A stretch of DNA of 15,419 nucleotides from NCBI GenBank assembly GCA_015295885.1, contig DVEE01000180.1:1-15419 (forward strand), written 5' to 3'. This DNA is from Leptolyngbyaceae cyanobacterium M65_K2018_010 (GTDB lineage: Bacteria > Cyanobacteriota > Cyanobacteriia > Phormidesmidales > Phormidesmidaceae). Under the pieces are notes generated by a model. It saw only the letters and a list, made by a program, of their open reading frames with translations, was not told where the DNA came from and did not search any database. Both the position numbers and the translations under genes were made by a program. Below, in pieces: positions 1-7,616 of the stretch (position 1 is its first letter; the number at the start of each line of letters is the position of its first letter).

Positions 1-423
1 AGCCACCCCCTCAAAGTGCCCGGGCCGGTAGGGGCCACACAGCACCGCCGTCATCGACTTGGGGGGCACCACCTGGGTTAATTCCTCGGCCAAAGGATCT
101 AGCCGCTGGTACAGGGTTTGGGGAGTCGGCATAAACACCGCATTGACCTGAGCCTGCTCACACAGGTGTAGATCTTGCTCGGGGGTGCGAGGGTAGCGGT
201 CTAAATCTTCCCCCCGGGCAAATTGGAGCGGGTTCAGGAAAAGGCTCACCACCACCACCTCATTCTCCTGTCGGGCCCGTTCAATCAGGCTCAAATGCCC
301 CCCATGCAAGCCCCCCATGGTCGGCACAAACCCCACCGATGGCCGGTCTTGGCAGTCCGCTGAGGGCAGACGGCATGGGGCCAAAAAGCAGTTTAATCCC
401 TCCACCGTCCTAAGTACTCGCAC
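1..423 (-). CDS. panC: PanC, pantoate-beta-alanine ligase domain (N-terminal part, cut by window edge)
   Basis: Pantoate-beta-alanine ligase joins pantoate and beta-alanine with ATP to make pantothenate, the CoA precursor, in the cytoplasm. The 141 visible residues show the family N-terminus: VGFVPTMGGLHGGHLSLI, carrying the HxGH-type nucleotide-binding motif as HGGH, then a variant of the FVNPxQF motif (LFLNPLQF), EDLDRYPRT, and GPYRPGHFEGVA at the edge. The start is GTG at 421-423, preceded by a purine-rich GGGGGAAGAAGG at good spacing. No ATG lies upstream in frame before a stop. In most cyanobacteria PanC is fused to cytidylate kinase (Cmk), but the C-terminal half lies outside the window, so the fusion is only expected. 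Identity is secure. Confidence 0.93.
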   Translation of the reverse strand, partial: MRVLRTVEGLNCFLAPCRLPSADCQDRPSVGFVPTMGGLHGGHLSLIERARQENEVVVVSLFLNPLQFARGEDLDRYPRTPEQDLHLCEQAQVNAVFMPTPQTLYQRLDPLAEELTQVVPPKSMTAVLCGPYRPGHFEGVA

Positions 424-494
424 GACCTTCTTCCCCCGCCTGATAACTCTGACGCGATCGCTGTGACAGCTGAACTTCTGACCACTCTAAGCCC

Positions 495-520
495 AAGGTA
501 ATACCCTATCAGATTACCTT
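495..520. repeat. Inverted repeat upstream of panC
   Basis: AAGGTAAT, ten bases, then ATTACCTT form a perfect 8-bp inverted repeat about 70 bases upstream of the panC start. It has the size of a dimeric regulator operator or a small RNA hairpin. I do not recognise it as a known box. Apart from this repeat and the terminator at 627-657, I see nothing assignable in 424-720. Confidence 0.35.
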
Positions 521-626
521 TAGCTCTAGACCAGTGCTTAGCCCGGATAGCCTCGCTCCACCCTAAGCGGTATCACCTTCCCCTGGACCTCTTGTGCTGG
601 CTCCCGACGCCCGCGCAAGTTGAGTC

Positions 627-657
627 AAAAAAACTCCCCAGAGGCTAGGCTGGGGAG
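627..657 (-). terminator. Intrinsic terminator of rlpA
   Basis: Read on the minus strand: CTCCCCAG, an 8-base loop, CTGGGGAG, then seven T. The perfect GC-rich stem with a T run sits about 63 bases beyond the rlpA stop codon and ends that transcript before panC. Confidence 0.85.
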
Positions 658-720
658 AGTAATAGGGTGAACGAATCCACGCGAGCCGAACCGACTCTAG
701 GGTGATGACTCTAAGGCTGC

Positions 721-1752
721 CTAGGGAGCTGACAGAACCTCCAACTGGACCCGACCGACGCCGCTGGCCATCAGGCCAATGCTAGAAGCTGCCGCCGCTG
801 AGAGATCGATAATTCGCCCATGGCCAAAGGGACCCCGATCATTGATGCGAACCACCACCTGCTGGCCAGTGTTGAGATTGGTGACCCGCACCTGCGTCCC
901 AAAGGGCAACGTCCGGTGGGCTGCGGTGAGAGCGTTTTGGTTAAACACTTCGCCGCTGGCACTGCGGCGGCCATGAAAACCGGGCCCATACCAGGAGGCC
1001 ATGCCCGTCAGGGTCGATGTGACTATGCCCACTCGTTGGGGCGCTGCCGGCACCGGCATACCCTCAATAGCCGCTAGGGCAGGTGCGTTCCCCAGCAAGC
1101 GCCGCAGTCGGTTGGCCATCTGTAAGGTGTCTTCTGCCTCGTTGCGGGTGGTATCCGGCAGAATCGTGCGGCTATTAACCGTGATTAAATCTTCTTCGGC
1201 CCAGGAGACCACGTAGGTTCGACTCGGCCCATCCCAGCGAGCCACAATTTCAGCGGGATCAGAGGTTGCCGCCAGTTCACTTAGGCGGGCTACCAGGGCA
1301 CTGGCCCGGGCTACCGGATCAGCCGCTGGGCTGGGAGCAGCGGCCGTATCCGCAACCGACTTGGTGCCACTGGCAGCGGCCCAGTCTCCACCAATTAAAG
1401 TAACTACAGGAATGGAACGGAGGTAAATCGTGGCGGCGGATCGGTTATCGAGGGCGTGGGGCAGAATGGTGGCCAGGCCAGATTCCAATTCGCCCCTAGC
1501 GGCTGGTGGGGGGGCTGTTGAGTTGGCTGCAGTGGCCTGGGTGGGGAGGGCGCTAGGCGAGGGGAACAAATCTGGTTCGTCGCTGTCAGAGGGAGTGTGA
1601 CCTAAGATCTCCGGCGAGGTTTGTAGAGACTCGGGCTGAGTATGCTGGGATACCTCACCATCGACAGCGGATTGAGCGTAACTTGGGATCGGAGCTCCAA
1701 AGACGGACAGGGCAACAGCAACCGTTAGCCCGCCCACAAGCGAATGTTTCAT
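721..1752 (-). CDS. rlpA: RlpA-like septal ring lytic transglycosylase / DPBB-domain protein
   Basis: RlpA proteins are exported enzymes or binders acting on peptidoglycan strands lacking stem peptides. The product (343 aa from the ATG) has a Sec signal peptide (MKHSLVGG..., likely cut after the SYA near residue 26), a Pro/Ala/Ser-rich linker (about 30-95) and a middle region ending in ILPDTTRNEAEDTLQMANRL and LLGNAP that I know from cyanobacterial RlpA proteins. The C-terminal double-psi beta-barrel (about 249-343) carries ASWYGPGFHGRRSASGE, ALTAAHRTLPFGTQVRV and INDRGPFGHGRIIDLS, with the family's conserved His and Asp. No lipobox Cys is visible, so it is probably soluble in the periplasm. 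A GTG six bases upstream (1758) is an alternative start; neither has a clear Shine-Dalgarno. It is a single-gene unit with its own terminator. Confidence 0.92.
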   Translation of the reverse strand: MKHSLVGGLTVAVALSVFGAPIPSYAQSAVDGEVSQHTQPESLQTSPEILGHTPSDSDEPDLFPSPSALPTQATAANSTAPPPAARGELESGLATILPHALDNRSAATIYLRSIPVVTLIGGDWAAASGTKSVADTAAAPSPAADPVARASALVARLSELAATSDPAEIVARWDGPSRTYVVSWAEEDLITVNSRTILPDTTRNEAEDTLQMANRLRRLLGNAPALAAIEGMPVPAAPQRVGIVTSTLTGMASWYGPGFHGRRSASGEVFNQNALTAAHRTLPFGTQVRVTNLNTGQQVVVRINDRGPFGHGRIIDLSAAAASSIGLMASGVGRVQLEVLSAP

Positions 1753-1758
1753 AAACAC

Positions 1759-2232
1759 CAGAAGAGATCAACAGAAAGGCAGGGGGTCAATCTTGCCGCC
1801 GGCTTTGGCGGGCAAAACAGATTGCCTGGGGCAACCTTATGGCCCTAACCCGTTACAAAGGTTTACTCTCGGTTTTTTGTCGAAACGTAACTTAGCACGA
1901 ACCCAAGCAATTGCGAATCCGGGGAAAATTTCGCCAAATCAAATCTTCTTGCCCAGTCAAGGGGGGCTTACCCTCCCTAACAAAAAGCCAAACTCCCTTG
2001 ATATCAGGGCTTACGCCAGTGTGATTGGCCTTCTGTTCAGTTTTGAATAATTTATCGCTGGGCCAAATTGATTCAAAAAAATCAATAAGTCTATTTACCC
2101 ACCGGCGGCTCTATGTAAAAAAACGATGAATTTTTAGCTCATTTTTCCTCGCTGAGAATTTGAAAAGGTCTGGGGGTTGACCTGCTAGGCTGCTTGTTAG
2201 CCAAGCTTTATTACAGAGGATTGAGCCCTGCT
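1759..2232. other. Divergent intergenic region between rlpA and purM
   Basis: About 470 bases separate the two divergent genes. The half near purM is AT-rich (poly-A and poly-T blocks around 2065-2170, and a TTGATT/AATCAA inverted repeat at about 2069-2086) and presumably holds the purM promoter. The half near rlpA can fold (see 1788-1824). An open frame at 1793-2050 exists, but it has no ribosome binding site and no recognisable protein character. No known riboswitch is evident; I looked for c-di-AMP (ydaO) landmarks and did not find them. Confidence 0.5.
1788..1824 (-). promoter_or_regulatory. Structured leader hairpin of rlpA
   Basis: CAATCT (1788-1793) pairs with AGATTG (1819-1824). Inside it, TGCCGCC pairs with GGCGGGCA with one bulged base, around a 6-base loop. 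The element lies about 35-70 bases upstream of the rlpA start, so it would sit in the 5' leader if transcription begins further up. A role in RNA stability or control is inferred; no known family is recognised. Confidence 0.35.
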
Positions 2233-3291
2233 ATGGATTATCGAGATGCCGGCGTTGATGTCGTAGCCGGACGGGACTTTGTGCATCGGATTCGGGCCAT
2301 GGTGGACAGTACTCGCCGCCCGGAAGTGCTGGGCAACCTGGGTGGGTTTAGTGGTCTTTGCCGCATTCCTCTGGGCTACCAGGATCCGGTTTTGGTTTCA
2401 GGTACCGATGGGGTCGGGACCAAACTCAAAATTGCTCAAATCCTCAACCGCCACAACTCGGTCGGCATCGATCTGGTGGCCATGTGTGCCAACGATATTC
2501 TCACCAGTGGCGCGGAGCCCTTATTTTTTTTGGATTACCTAGCCACCGGTCAGCTTCAGCCCGAAACCTTGGCCCAGGTGGTAGAGGGGATTGCCACCGG
2601 CTGCCGCCAGGCCGGCTGCGCCCTCTTAGGGGGTGAGACCGCCGAAATGCCTGGCTTTTATGGCCCTGGAGAATACGATTTGGCGGGCTTTTGCGTCGGT
2701 GTGGTAGAACGGTCCCAAATTTTGGACGGCAGCCAGGTCCAGATCGGCGATCGGGTCATTGGCTTAGCCAGCAGTGGCATCCATAGTAATGGGCTCAGCC
2801 TCGTTCGCAAGGTGGTACAGGAGGGGCGACGCCTGGTCGGGGAAGGCACTGGCTACGACTGGCACGAATCATTGCCAGACCTGGGGCCCCAAAGTTTGGG
2901 AGAGATCTTTTTGACCCCCACCCGAATCTATGTAGACCCTATCCTCAAGGCCCGCCAGGCTGGATTATCCATTCACGGCATGGCCCACATTACCGGGGGG
3001 GGATTACCGGAAAACCTACCGCGCTGCCTGGGCCAGGGCCAAAGTCTACAACTCCATCCAGCCGCCTGGCCTGTGCCGCCCCTGTTCAACTGGTTAGCCG
3101 CCGCCGGCGAAATTCCCCTCCTAGACCTGTATAACACCTTCAACATGGGTATCGGCTTTGCCCTGCTGGTACCCCCAGACCAGGTCCAACCTACCTTGGC
3201 CTGGTTCCGCCAGACCGCTATTGGGGCCTATTCCATGGGCACGGTGGTGGAAGGCACGGGGGAAGTGCTTGGGCTCACCGATAATCCATAG
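2233..3291 (+). CDS. purM: Phosphoribosylformylglycinamidine cyclo-ligase (AIR synthase)
   Basis: PurM closes formylglycinamidine ribonucleotide to aminoimidazole ribonucleotide with ATP, the fifth step of purine synthesis in the cytoplasm. The 352-residue product has family length and motifs: MDYRDAGVD at the start, SGTDGVGTKLKIA near residue 56, DLVAMCANDILTSGAEPLFFLDYLATG, LLGGETAEMPGFY, GLASSGIHSNGLSLVR, HITGGGLPENLPR, and NTFNMGIGFALLVP near the C-terminus. I chose the ATG at 2233, where the family N-terminus begins and an AGAGGA lies about 12 bases upstream. A TTG at 2194 would add 13 residues. The next gene on this strand starts 75 bases downstream. Confidence 0.97.
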   Translation: MDYRDAGVDVVAGRDFVHRIRAMVDSTRRPEVLGNLGGFSGLCRIPLGYQDPVLVSGTDGVGTKLKIAQILNRHNSVGIDLVAMCANDILTSGAEPLFFLDYLATGQLQPETLAQVVEGIATGCRQAGCALLGGETAEMPGFYGPGEYDLAGFCVGVVERSQILDGSQVQIGDRVIGLASSGIHSNGLSLVRKVVQEGRRLVGEGTGYDWHESLPDLGPQSLGEIFLTPTRIYVDPILKARQAGLSIHGMAHITGGGLPENLPRCLGQGQSLQLHPAAWPVPPLFNWLAAAGEIPLLDLYNTFNMGIGFALLVPPDQVQPTLAWFRQTAIGAYSMGTVVEGTGEVLGLTDNP

Positions 3292-3366
3292 CCTTGCTAA
3301 AGAATCCGGCCCCCGCCAGCCGATACCAGATACCTTAGAAGGGCAGTCCGAATAAGATTACTGACC

Positions 3367-4227
3367 TTGAAATCCTCCTCCCTCAACTGGCAGCCCGTTA
3401 TCCTGAGCTTTCTGGCTATTATTGGCCTAGCTCTGCTGACCAGCAGTTTTGTCATTATCAACCCTGGTCAGGCCGGCGTTCTGAGCATTTTAGGGAAGGC
3501 CCAGGATGGCGCCCTGCTGGAGGGATTACACCTCAAACCTCCGCTCGTCTCCACGGTGGATGTGTACGACGTCACCGTGCAAAAATTTGAGGTACCGGCT
3601 CAAAGCTCCACCAAGGATTTGCAAGATCTCTCTGGTCGGTTTGCCATTAACTTCCGCCTCGACCCCACAGAAGTCGTGAGTATTCGCCGCACCCAGGGCA
3701 CCTTAGAAAACCTAGTGTCCAAAATTGTGGCTCCCCAAACCCAAGAATCCTTCAAAATTGCCGCCGCCCGCCGCACCGTTGAAGAAGCAATTACCCAACG
3801 GGCCGAGCTGAAACAGGACTTCGACGATGCCCTGACCTCCCGCCTAGCCAAGTACGGCATTCTGGTTCTGGATACCAGTGTGGTCGATCTCACCTTTTCC
3901 CCAGAATTTGCCAAGGCAGTGGAAGATAAACAAATTGCCGAGCAGCGGGCCCGGCGGGCGGTTTATATCGCCCAGGAGGCCGAGCAAGAAGCCCAGGCCG
4001 AGATCAACCGGGCTAAGGGCCGGGCCGAAGCCCAACGGCTGATCGCCGAAACCCTAAAAGCCCCCGGTGGTTCCTTAGTGCTCCAAAAAGAGGCCATCGA
4101 GGCCTGGAAGGAGGGCGGTGCTCAAGTTCCTAGGGTTTTGGTGATGGGAGGGGAAGGGGGCCATCAGGTTCCCTTCCTGTTAAATCTCGATCAGCTAGAG
4201 CCCACCCCGACCAACCCTGCGGGTTAG
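3367..4227 (+). CDS. Prohibitin-family membrane protein (SPFH/Band 7)
   Basis: Prohibitin-like proteins form large membrane-anchored rings; in cyanobacteria they are found at plasma or thylakoid membranes and their role is unsettled. The 286 residues show an N-terminal membrane segment (about 10-30), then FVIINPGQAGVLSILGKAQ, the PHB domain with VDVYDVTVQKFEVPAQSSTK and RTVEEAITQRAEL, and a long Ala/Glu/Arg-rich coiled coil (about 185-235). QKEAIEAWKEGG and VLVMGGEGG follow near the end. This pattern is close to that I know from cyanobacterial prohibitin homologues. The start is TTG at 3367, without a good Shine-Dalgarno and without an upstream ATG; KSSSLNWQP fits the family N-terminus, so the rare start looks right. 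It may be co-transcribed with purM. It faces the rodZ-like gene tail to tail with no obvious terminator between. Confidence 0.93.
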   Translation: MKSSSLNWQPVILSFLAIIGLALLTSSFVIINPGQAGVLSILGKAQDGALLEGLHLKPPLVSTVDVYDVTVQKFEVPAQSSTKDLQDLSGRFAINFRLDPTEVVSIRRTQGTLENLVSKIVAPQTQESFKIAAARRTVEEAITQRAELKQDFDDALTSRLAKYGILVLDTSVVDLTFSPEFAKAVEDKQIAEQRARRAVYIAQEAEQEAQAEINRAKGRAEAQRLIAETLKAPGGSLVLQKEAIEAWKEGGAQVPRVLVMGGEGGHQVPFLLNLDQLEPTPTNPAG

Positions 4228-4302
4228 GGCCAAGGATCCTGGGTTAGGCATTCCCTGCCCCGGCCTGGGAGAAACTCGGCCCTCTGGCCTCAGGCCCCAT
4301 CC

Positions 4303-5100
4303 CTAGTAGGCTAAGCCGATCATTTTATCCGCTGAGTAGGTGACTTCCTTCACCATGCCGGGCTGGCCCAGGGCCTCGGTTTGACGGTTATTAAAGCTCA
4401 CCATTACGCCACCGGCGTTACCGGCGCGAATGGTGAGGGCCTGATCGGCGGTCCACAGGCGAGTGTCGCCGGGTTGCAAAATGCCCTCAAACTGAGTGCT
4501 GCCATCAGCCGTCACCCGCAACCAGGATTGAGCTGTTAAGGTCATTTTTACCTCAATGGGAGCCTGCGGTTCGGCTGGCTCAGCCTCAGTCAGGGGAGCG
4601 CGCGCTTCATTATCAGCTGGGGCAGCGGCAGTCTCTACCGAATTTAGCGGATCCAGAGGAGGCAGCACGGTGACCTCCGGGATGGTGCGCTTCAATAGGT
4701 AAGATAACCCGCTGACTGCAGCTAGCAGCACCAAAAAGTAGGTGACATAGAGATGGAGCGGGCGCAGTTGAGCCGCCGGAGACTCTTTCCAGGAATGGCG
4801 TTGTACCCGCAGGGGAGTAAAAAACTGGCTGGCGAGGGTATCCCCATCGAGGTGCAGGGCATCGCCATAACGACGAATCAGACCTCGAATGTAAACCGGT
4901 TCGGGCAAACTGTCCAGGTCACCTGCTTCTATGGCGGCTAGCAGACTAGTACGAATCAGGGTTTGGCTGGCCATGGCGGCCAGGGTATGCCCCTGCTGCT
5001 CTCTAGCCGCCCTGAGCAAGGCGCCCAACTCAGAGAGTTGCTGTTGATACAAGGTATTGGAGTCAACCAAGTCTTTGGTCTTCATACAGGGAGCATTCAC
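4303..5100 (-). CDS. RodZ-like helix-turn-helix membrane protein (DUF4115 C-terminus)
   Basis: RodZ links the cytoskeleton (MreB) to the cell envelope in rod-shaped bacteria. The 265-residue product has the same order: an N-terminal HTH_25 fold (about 22-85, LGALLRAAREQQGHTLAAMA ... LPEPVYIRGLIRRYGD), a basic stretch, one membrane helix (about 116-136), an acidic Ala/Pro/Glu linker and a C-terminal beta-rich DUF4115 domain (WLRVTADGSTQFEG, GDTRLWTA, ALTIRAGNAGGVMVSFN). The GTG start overlaps the rluB stop as GTGA (5097-5100), suggesting translational coupling; an ATG at 5085 is an alternative. The pairing with rluB says little about function. Domain identity is secure; the shape-determining role is inferred from the family. 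Confidence 0.88.
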   Translation of the reverse strand: MNAPCMKTKDLVDSNTLYQQQLSELGALLRAAREQQGHTLAAMASQTLIRTSLLAAIEAGDLDSLPEPVYIRGLIRRYGDALHLDGDTLASQFFTPLRVQRHSWKESPAAQLRPLHLYVTYFLVLLAAVSGLSYLLKRTIPEVTVLPPLDPLNSVETAAAPADNEARAPLTEAEPAEPQAPIEVKMTLTAQSWLRVTADGSTQFEGILQPGDTRLWTADQALTIRAGNAGGVMVSFNNRQTEALGQPGMVKEVTYSADKMIGLAY

Positions 5101-5888
5101 GAATAGGGCGAAATACTGACTAGCGACGGTGATGAGGGGGGGGAGACGGTTGGTTGTACATTGGACTCAGCTAATAATGCCTCAATTTCGTCCGATGATA
5201 AAGTCCGGAAAGCACCACTTTTGAGATTGCCCAGGTGCACCGCCCCCACGGCTACCCGGTGCAGACTCAGAACACGGTGGCCAAAAGCCTGAGCAATCCG
5301 ACGAATTTGTCGGTTGCGACCTTCGTACAGGGTAATTTTTAAGCGGGTGTGGCTGGGGTTTTGAGGCTCCAATCGGTGGATCTGGGCTGGTCGGGTTAAC
5401 CGACCGTCGAGCAGGACACCCTGCCGCCAGGTGGTTAAATCCTGTTCTGAAAGCGGCCCCTCTAGGTTGACGAGATAGGTTTTAGCCACATCGTGTTTAG
5501 GGTGGGTTAACCGATAGGTAAAGTCTCCGTCATTGGTGAGAAGGAGAGCCCCGGTCGAGTAAGCATCTAGGCGACCCACGGGATGAAGGCCCAGATTTTG
5601 CAGATCCGCAGGCAAGGCCTGTAGCACCGTCGGTCGTCCAGCCGGGTCGGCACAGGTAGAGACCATCCCTAAAGGCTTATGGAGCAACAGGTAGTGGGGC
5701 TGGGGGCGTTGCTGGGGGAGCAGGGGAGAGGCATCCACCGCGATCAGGTCAGAGGCTGGATCAACCTTTTGACCCAAATGGGCTAAGCAGCCATTGACGG
5801 TTACCCGCCCCGCTTGGATCCATTCTTCGGCCTGGCGGCGAGAGGCTAACCCGTGCTGGGCCAGTATTTTTTGTAGGCGCTCTTTCAT
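5097..5888 (-). CDS. RluB/RsuA-family rRNA pseudouridine synthase
   Basis: These enzymes isomerise specific uridines in 23S or 16S rRNA. The 263-residue protein starts with an S4 RNA-binding domain (ERLQKILAQHGLASRRQAEEWI ... RVTVNG, about 2-45). The catalytic domain follows, with LLLHKPLGMVST, HPVGRLDAYSTGALLLTNDG (catalytic Asp about 108), YRLTHPKHDVAKTY and YEGRNRQIRRIAQAFGHRVLSLHR. RluB is the likeliest subfamily, but the exact target uridine cannot be read from sequence. The C-terminal Ser/Pro tail is probably disordered. The ATG at 5888 opens directly on the S4 domain. It lies 147 bases downstream of the kinase gene and overlaps the rodZ-like gene by 4 bases. Confidence 0.93.
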   Translation of the reverse strand: MKERLQKILAQHGLASRRQAEEWIQAGRVTVNGCLAHLGQKVDPASDLIAVDASPLLPQQRPQPHYLLLHKPLGMVSTCADPAGRPTVLQALPADLQNLGLHPVGRLDAYSTGALLLTNDGDFTYRLTHPKHDVAKTYLVNLEGPLSEQDLTTWRQGVLLDGRLTRPAQIHRLEPQNPSHTRLKITLYEGRNRQIRRIAQAFGHRVLSLHRVAVGAVHLGNLKSGAFRTLSSDEIEALLAESNVQPTVSPPSSPSLVSISPYS

Positions 5889-6035
5889 AGCAGTGGGTTT
5901 TGGGAAGGCGAGGACTCACTCCCTGGCGGCTGGGTTTGCTCGAAGTACCCGTCTCAGGCGGATAGGCCAGGCAACTGACCATGCTCAAAGCCATGGCTTC
6001 AAGATGCTCCAGCTCTCTATTGTAGCGCCTATGCT

Positions 6036-7478
6036 CTAGGTATAAATTCTTGGTTTTGCCACCGAACAGGGCAGATGTAGTTGCAGCCAAGCTCCACCCA
6101 GTTCAGGATGGTTGGCCGCTCGGATGCTCCCGCCGTGGGCCGCCACGATTTGATGCACAATGGCCAATCCTAGGCCAGTCCCCTGACTCAGTTCTAGGGC
6201 AGGGGGGATCGCCTCCGTTGAGCTGGAAAAGGTGGACGGGTTGCGACTGCGAGCGGGATCCGCTCGATAAAAGCGATCAAAAATATAGGGTAAATCCTTT
6301 GGATCAAACCCCGGCCCCTGGTCAATGACCTCTAAAACCAGGGAGTCAACTGGGAAATGAGCCCCACCATCGGCGGCCTGCCCCTGGCCCAGGCGCACCT
6401 GGATCGATCCCTCCATCGGACTGTGTTTGATGGCGTTATCCAGGAGGTTGAGCAACACCCGTTGAAACAGGGTTTCGTCTACGGAGGCCAGGAGTTGGGT
6501 CGGCCCCTGATAATTGAGTCCCAGGCGTTTGACTTCAGCTAGGGGTTCTAGGCTGCGCCAGGCGGATTGAATTAAGGGGGGTAAATCTACGGTCACCCAG
6601 TTCAGTCTCTGCCATTGGTCGCCCTGCAGGCGGGTAAGGTTGAGCAGGTCTTCCACTAGATTGCTCAGGCGAATGGTTTCGTTAATCAGCCGATCTAGCC
6701 AGGTGGTGAGGGAGGGATCTACTCGAGACTGCAGGGTTTCGGCTACTAAACGAATGGAGGTGAGGGGAGTTTTGAGTTCGTGGGCTACGTCCGAGGTCCA
6801 GCGATCGCGCTGCTGAATCAGCCGGGCGGCTTCCTGGCGATTTTCCAGGAAAATGCCCACCTCCTGGCCGGGCAGGGGAATGCCATAACCGCGCAGGGGG
6901 TAGGTGGCTTCTTCCTTGGGATGGAGAGGATCGGGGGAAATTTGATAGAGCATCCATTCTCGCTGACAGGGGCGTTGCCGCTGGCGAACCTCGTCAATTA
7001 GGGCATCCAGTTCGTAGGACCGGGCTACCTCCAGGAGCAATCGCCGCCGTTCCACCGATCCGGTCAGGGCTTGGTTCATCCGCAATAGACGATTGGCTTC
7101 CTGATTACACCAAACCAGTTGATTTTCCTCATCCACCTGCAGGTAACCGATGGGAGCCTGCTGTAGAATCTCTGCCAGGGCATCCCGACTGGTGCTGAGT
7201 TGGTGCAGTTGCTGCTGCTGTTGAGGATGGGCCTCAATCAAATCTTGCAGGCGCTCTAGGGCGGTGCCCCAGGAGTTGATCTCCAGCATGGAGAACAGCC
7301 GCTGCTCACGGCGTCGCTGCCGTCGCCGTTCCCCCATCAGCAGTAGGGCTCCAGTTAAAAGTCCAACCAGGTACCAAAATACTGCCACGGCAACGGGACT
7401 AAGCTTGAGGTTAATGGGAAGGCCTAGGATTTCCCAGACTGGGTGCCAGCCTAGCCAAAGAGCCCGATTAGGGCCCAT
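6036..7478 (-). CDS. sphS: SphS/PhoR-like membrane sensor histidine kinase
   Basis: This is a two-component sensor. In cyanobacteria, SphS senses phosphate limitation and phosphorylates SphR to induce alkaline phosphatase and phosphate uptake. The 480-residue product has one N-terminal membrane helix (about 27-48), an Arg-rich linker, a Gln-rich coiled coil and a PAS domain (QQAPIGYLQVDEENQLVWCN). The HisKA domain has the phospho-acceptor in DVAHELKTPLTSIRLVAETL (His about 233). The ATPase domain shows LLNLLDNAIKHS (N box), VIDQGPGFDPKDLPYIFDRFYRAD (G1/F) and GTGLGLAIV (G2). The HisKA sequence and layout match cyanobacterial SphS, but no regulator gene adjoins it here, so substrate and partner are inferred. 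The ATG at 7478 was chosen; a TTG at 7493 would add five residues. Confidence 0.8.
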   Translation of the reverse strand: MGPNRALWLGWHPVWEILGLPINLKLSPVAVAVFWYLVGLLTGALLLMGERRRQRRREQRLFSMLEINSWGTALERLQDLIEAHPQQQQQLHQLSTSRDALAEILQQAPIGYLQVDEENQLVWCNQEANRLLRMNQALTGSVERRRLLLEVARSYELDALIDEVRQRQRPCQREWMLYQISPDPLHPKEEATYPLRGYGIPLPGQEVGIFLENRQEAARLIQQRDRWTSDVAHELKTPLTSIRLVAETLQSRVDPSLTTWLDRLINETIRLSNLVEDLLNLTRLQGDQWQRLNWVTVDLPPLIQSAWRSLEPLAEVKRLGLNYQGPTQLLASVDETLFQRVLLNLLDNAIKHSPMEGSIQVRLGQGQAADGGAHFPVDSLVLEVIDQGPGFDPKDLPYIFDRFYRADPARSRNPSTFSSSTEAIPPALELSQGTGLGLAIVHQIVAAHGGSIRAANHPELGGAWLQLHLPCSVAKPRIYT

Positions 7479-7504
7479 CCCCGTCCTGGGCAAAGCCTAC
7501 ATTC

Positions 7505-7533
7505 AGTGTAGAGCCACCCCAGGGTATTGCCAC
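7505..7533 (-). promoter_or_regulatory. Candidate promoter of the sphS-like kinase
   Basis: On the minus strand, GTGGCA (7533-7528) and TACACT (7510-7505) are separated by exactly 17 bases, about 27 bases before the ATG at 7478. It lies just downstream of the terminator at 7537-7561, so the kinase gene needs its own promoter here. I see no Pho-box repeats beside it. Confidence 0.4.
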
Positions 7534-7536
7534 CAT

Positions 7537-7561
7537 AAAAAAAGCACTCCGCCGGAGTGCT
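7537..7561 (-). terminator. Intrinsic terminator of the DUF4278 unit
   Basis: Minus strand: AGCACTCCG, C, CGGAGTGCT (a near-perfect palindrome; stem of about 8 bp closed by a 3-base loop) followed by seven T. It ends the DUF4278 transcript about 55 bases past the stop codon and insulates it from the kinase gene. Confidence 0.88.
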
Positions 7562-7616
7562 AGGACGAGATGATGTGAGCAATCAAAACCTGAACGACCT
7601 GATTCCACCCCACGCT

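Noticed and set aside
1759..2000. Possible c-di-AMP (ydaO) riboswitch upstream of rlpA
   Set aside because: Considered because cell-wall hydrolase genes are frequent c-di-AMP targets, but the landmark blocks I remember (GGGGUGAAU-like and CAGCUAACC-like) are not present.
1793..2050. 85-codon plus-strand ORF in the rlpA-purM gap
   Set aside because: No ribosome binding site and no domain-like composition. It crosses the rlpA leader hairpin and promoter-like AT-rich DNA. Probably chance.
2524..2531. T8 run inside purM as a slippage site
   Set aside because: It encodes the conserved PLFFLDYL motif in frame and the gene is intact on both sides; no sign of programmed slippage.
4228..4302. Bidirectional terminator between the prohibitin and rodZ-like genes
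   Set aside because: Only short GGCC-type pairings and no T or A run. Termination must occur somewhere here, but no element can be supported.
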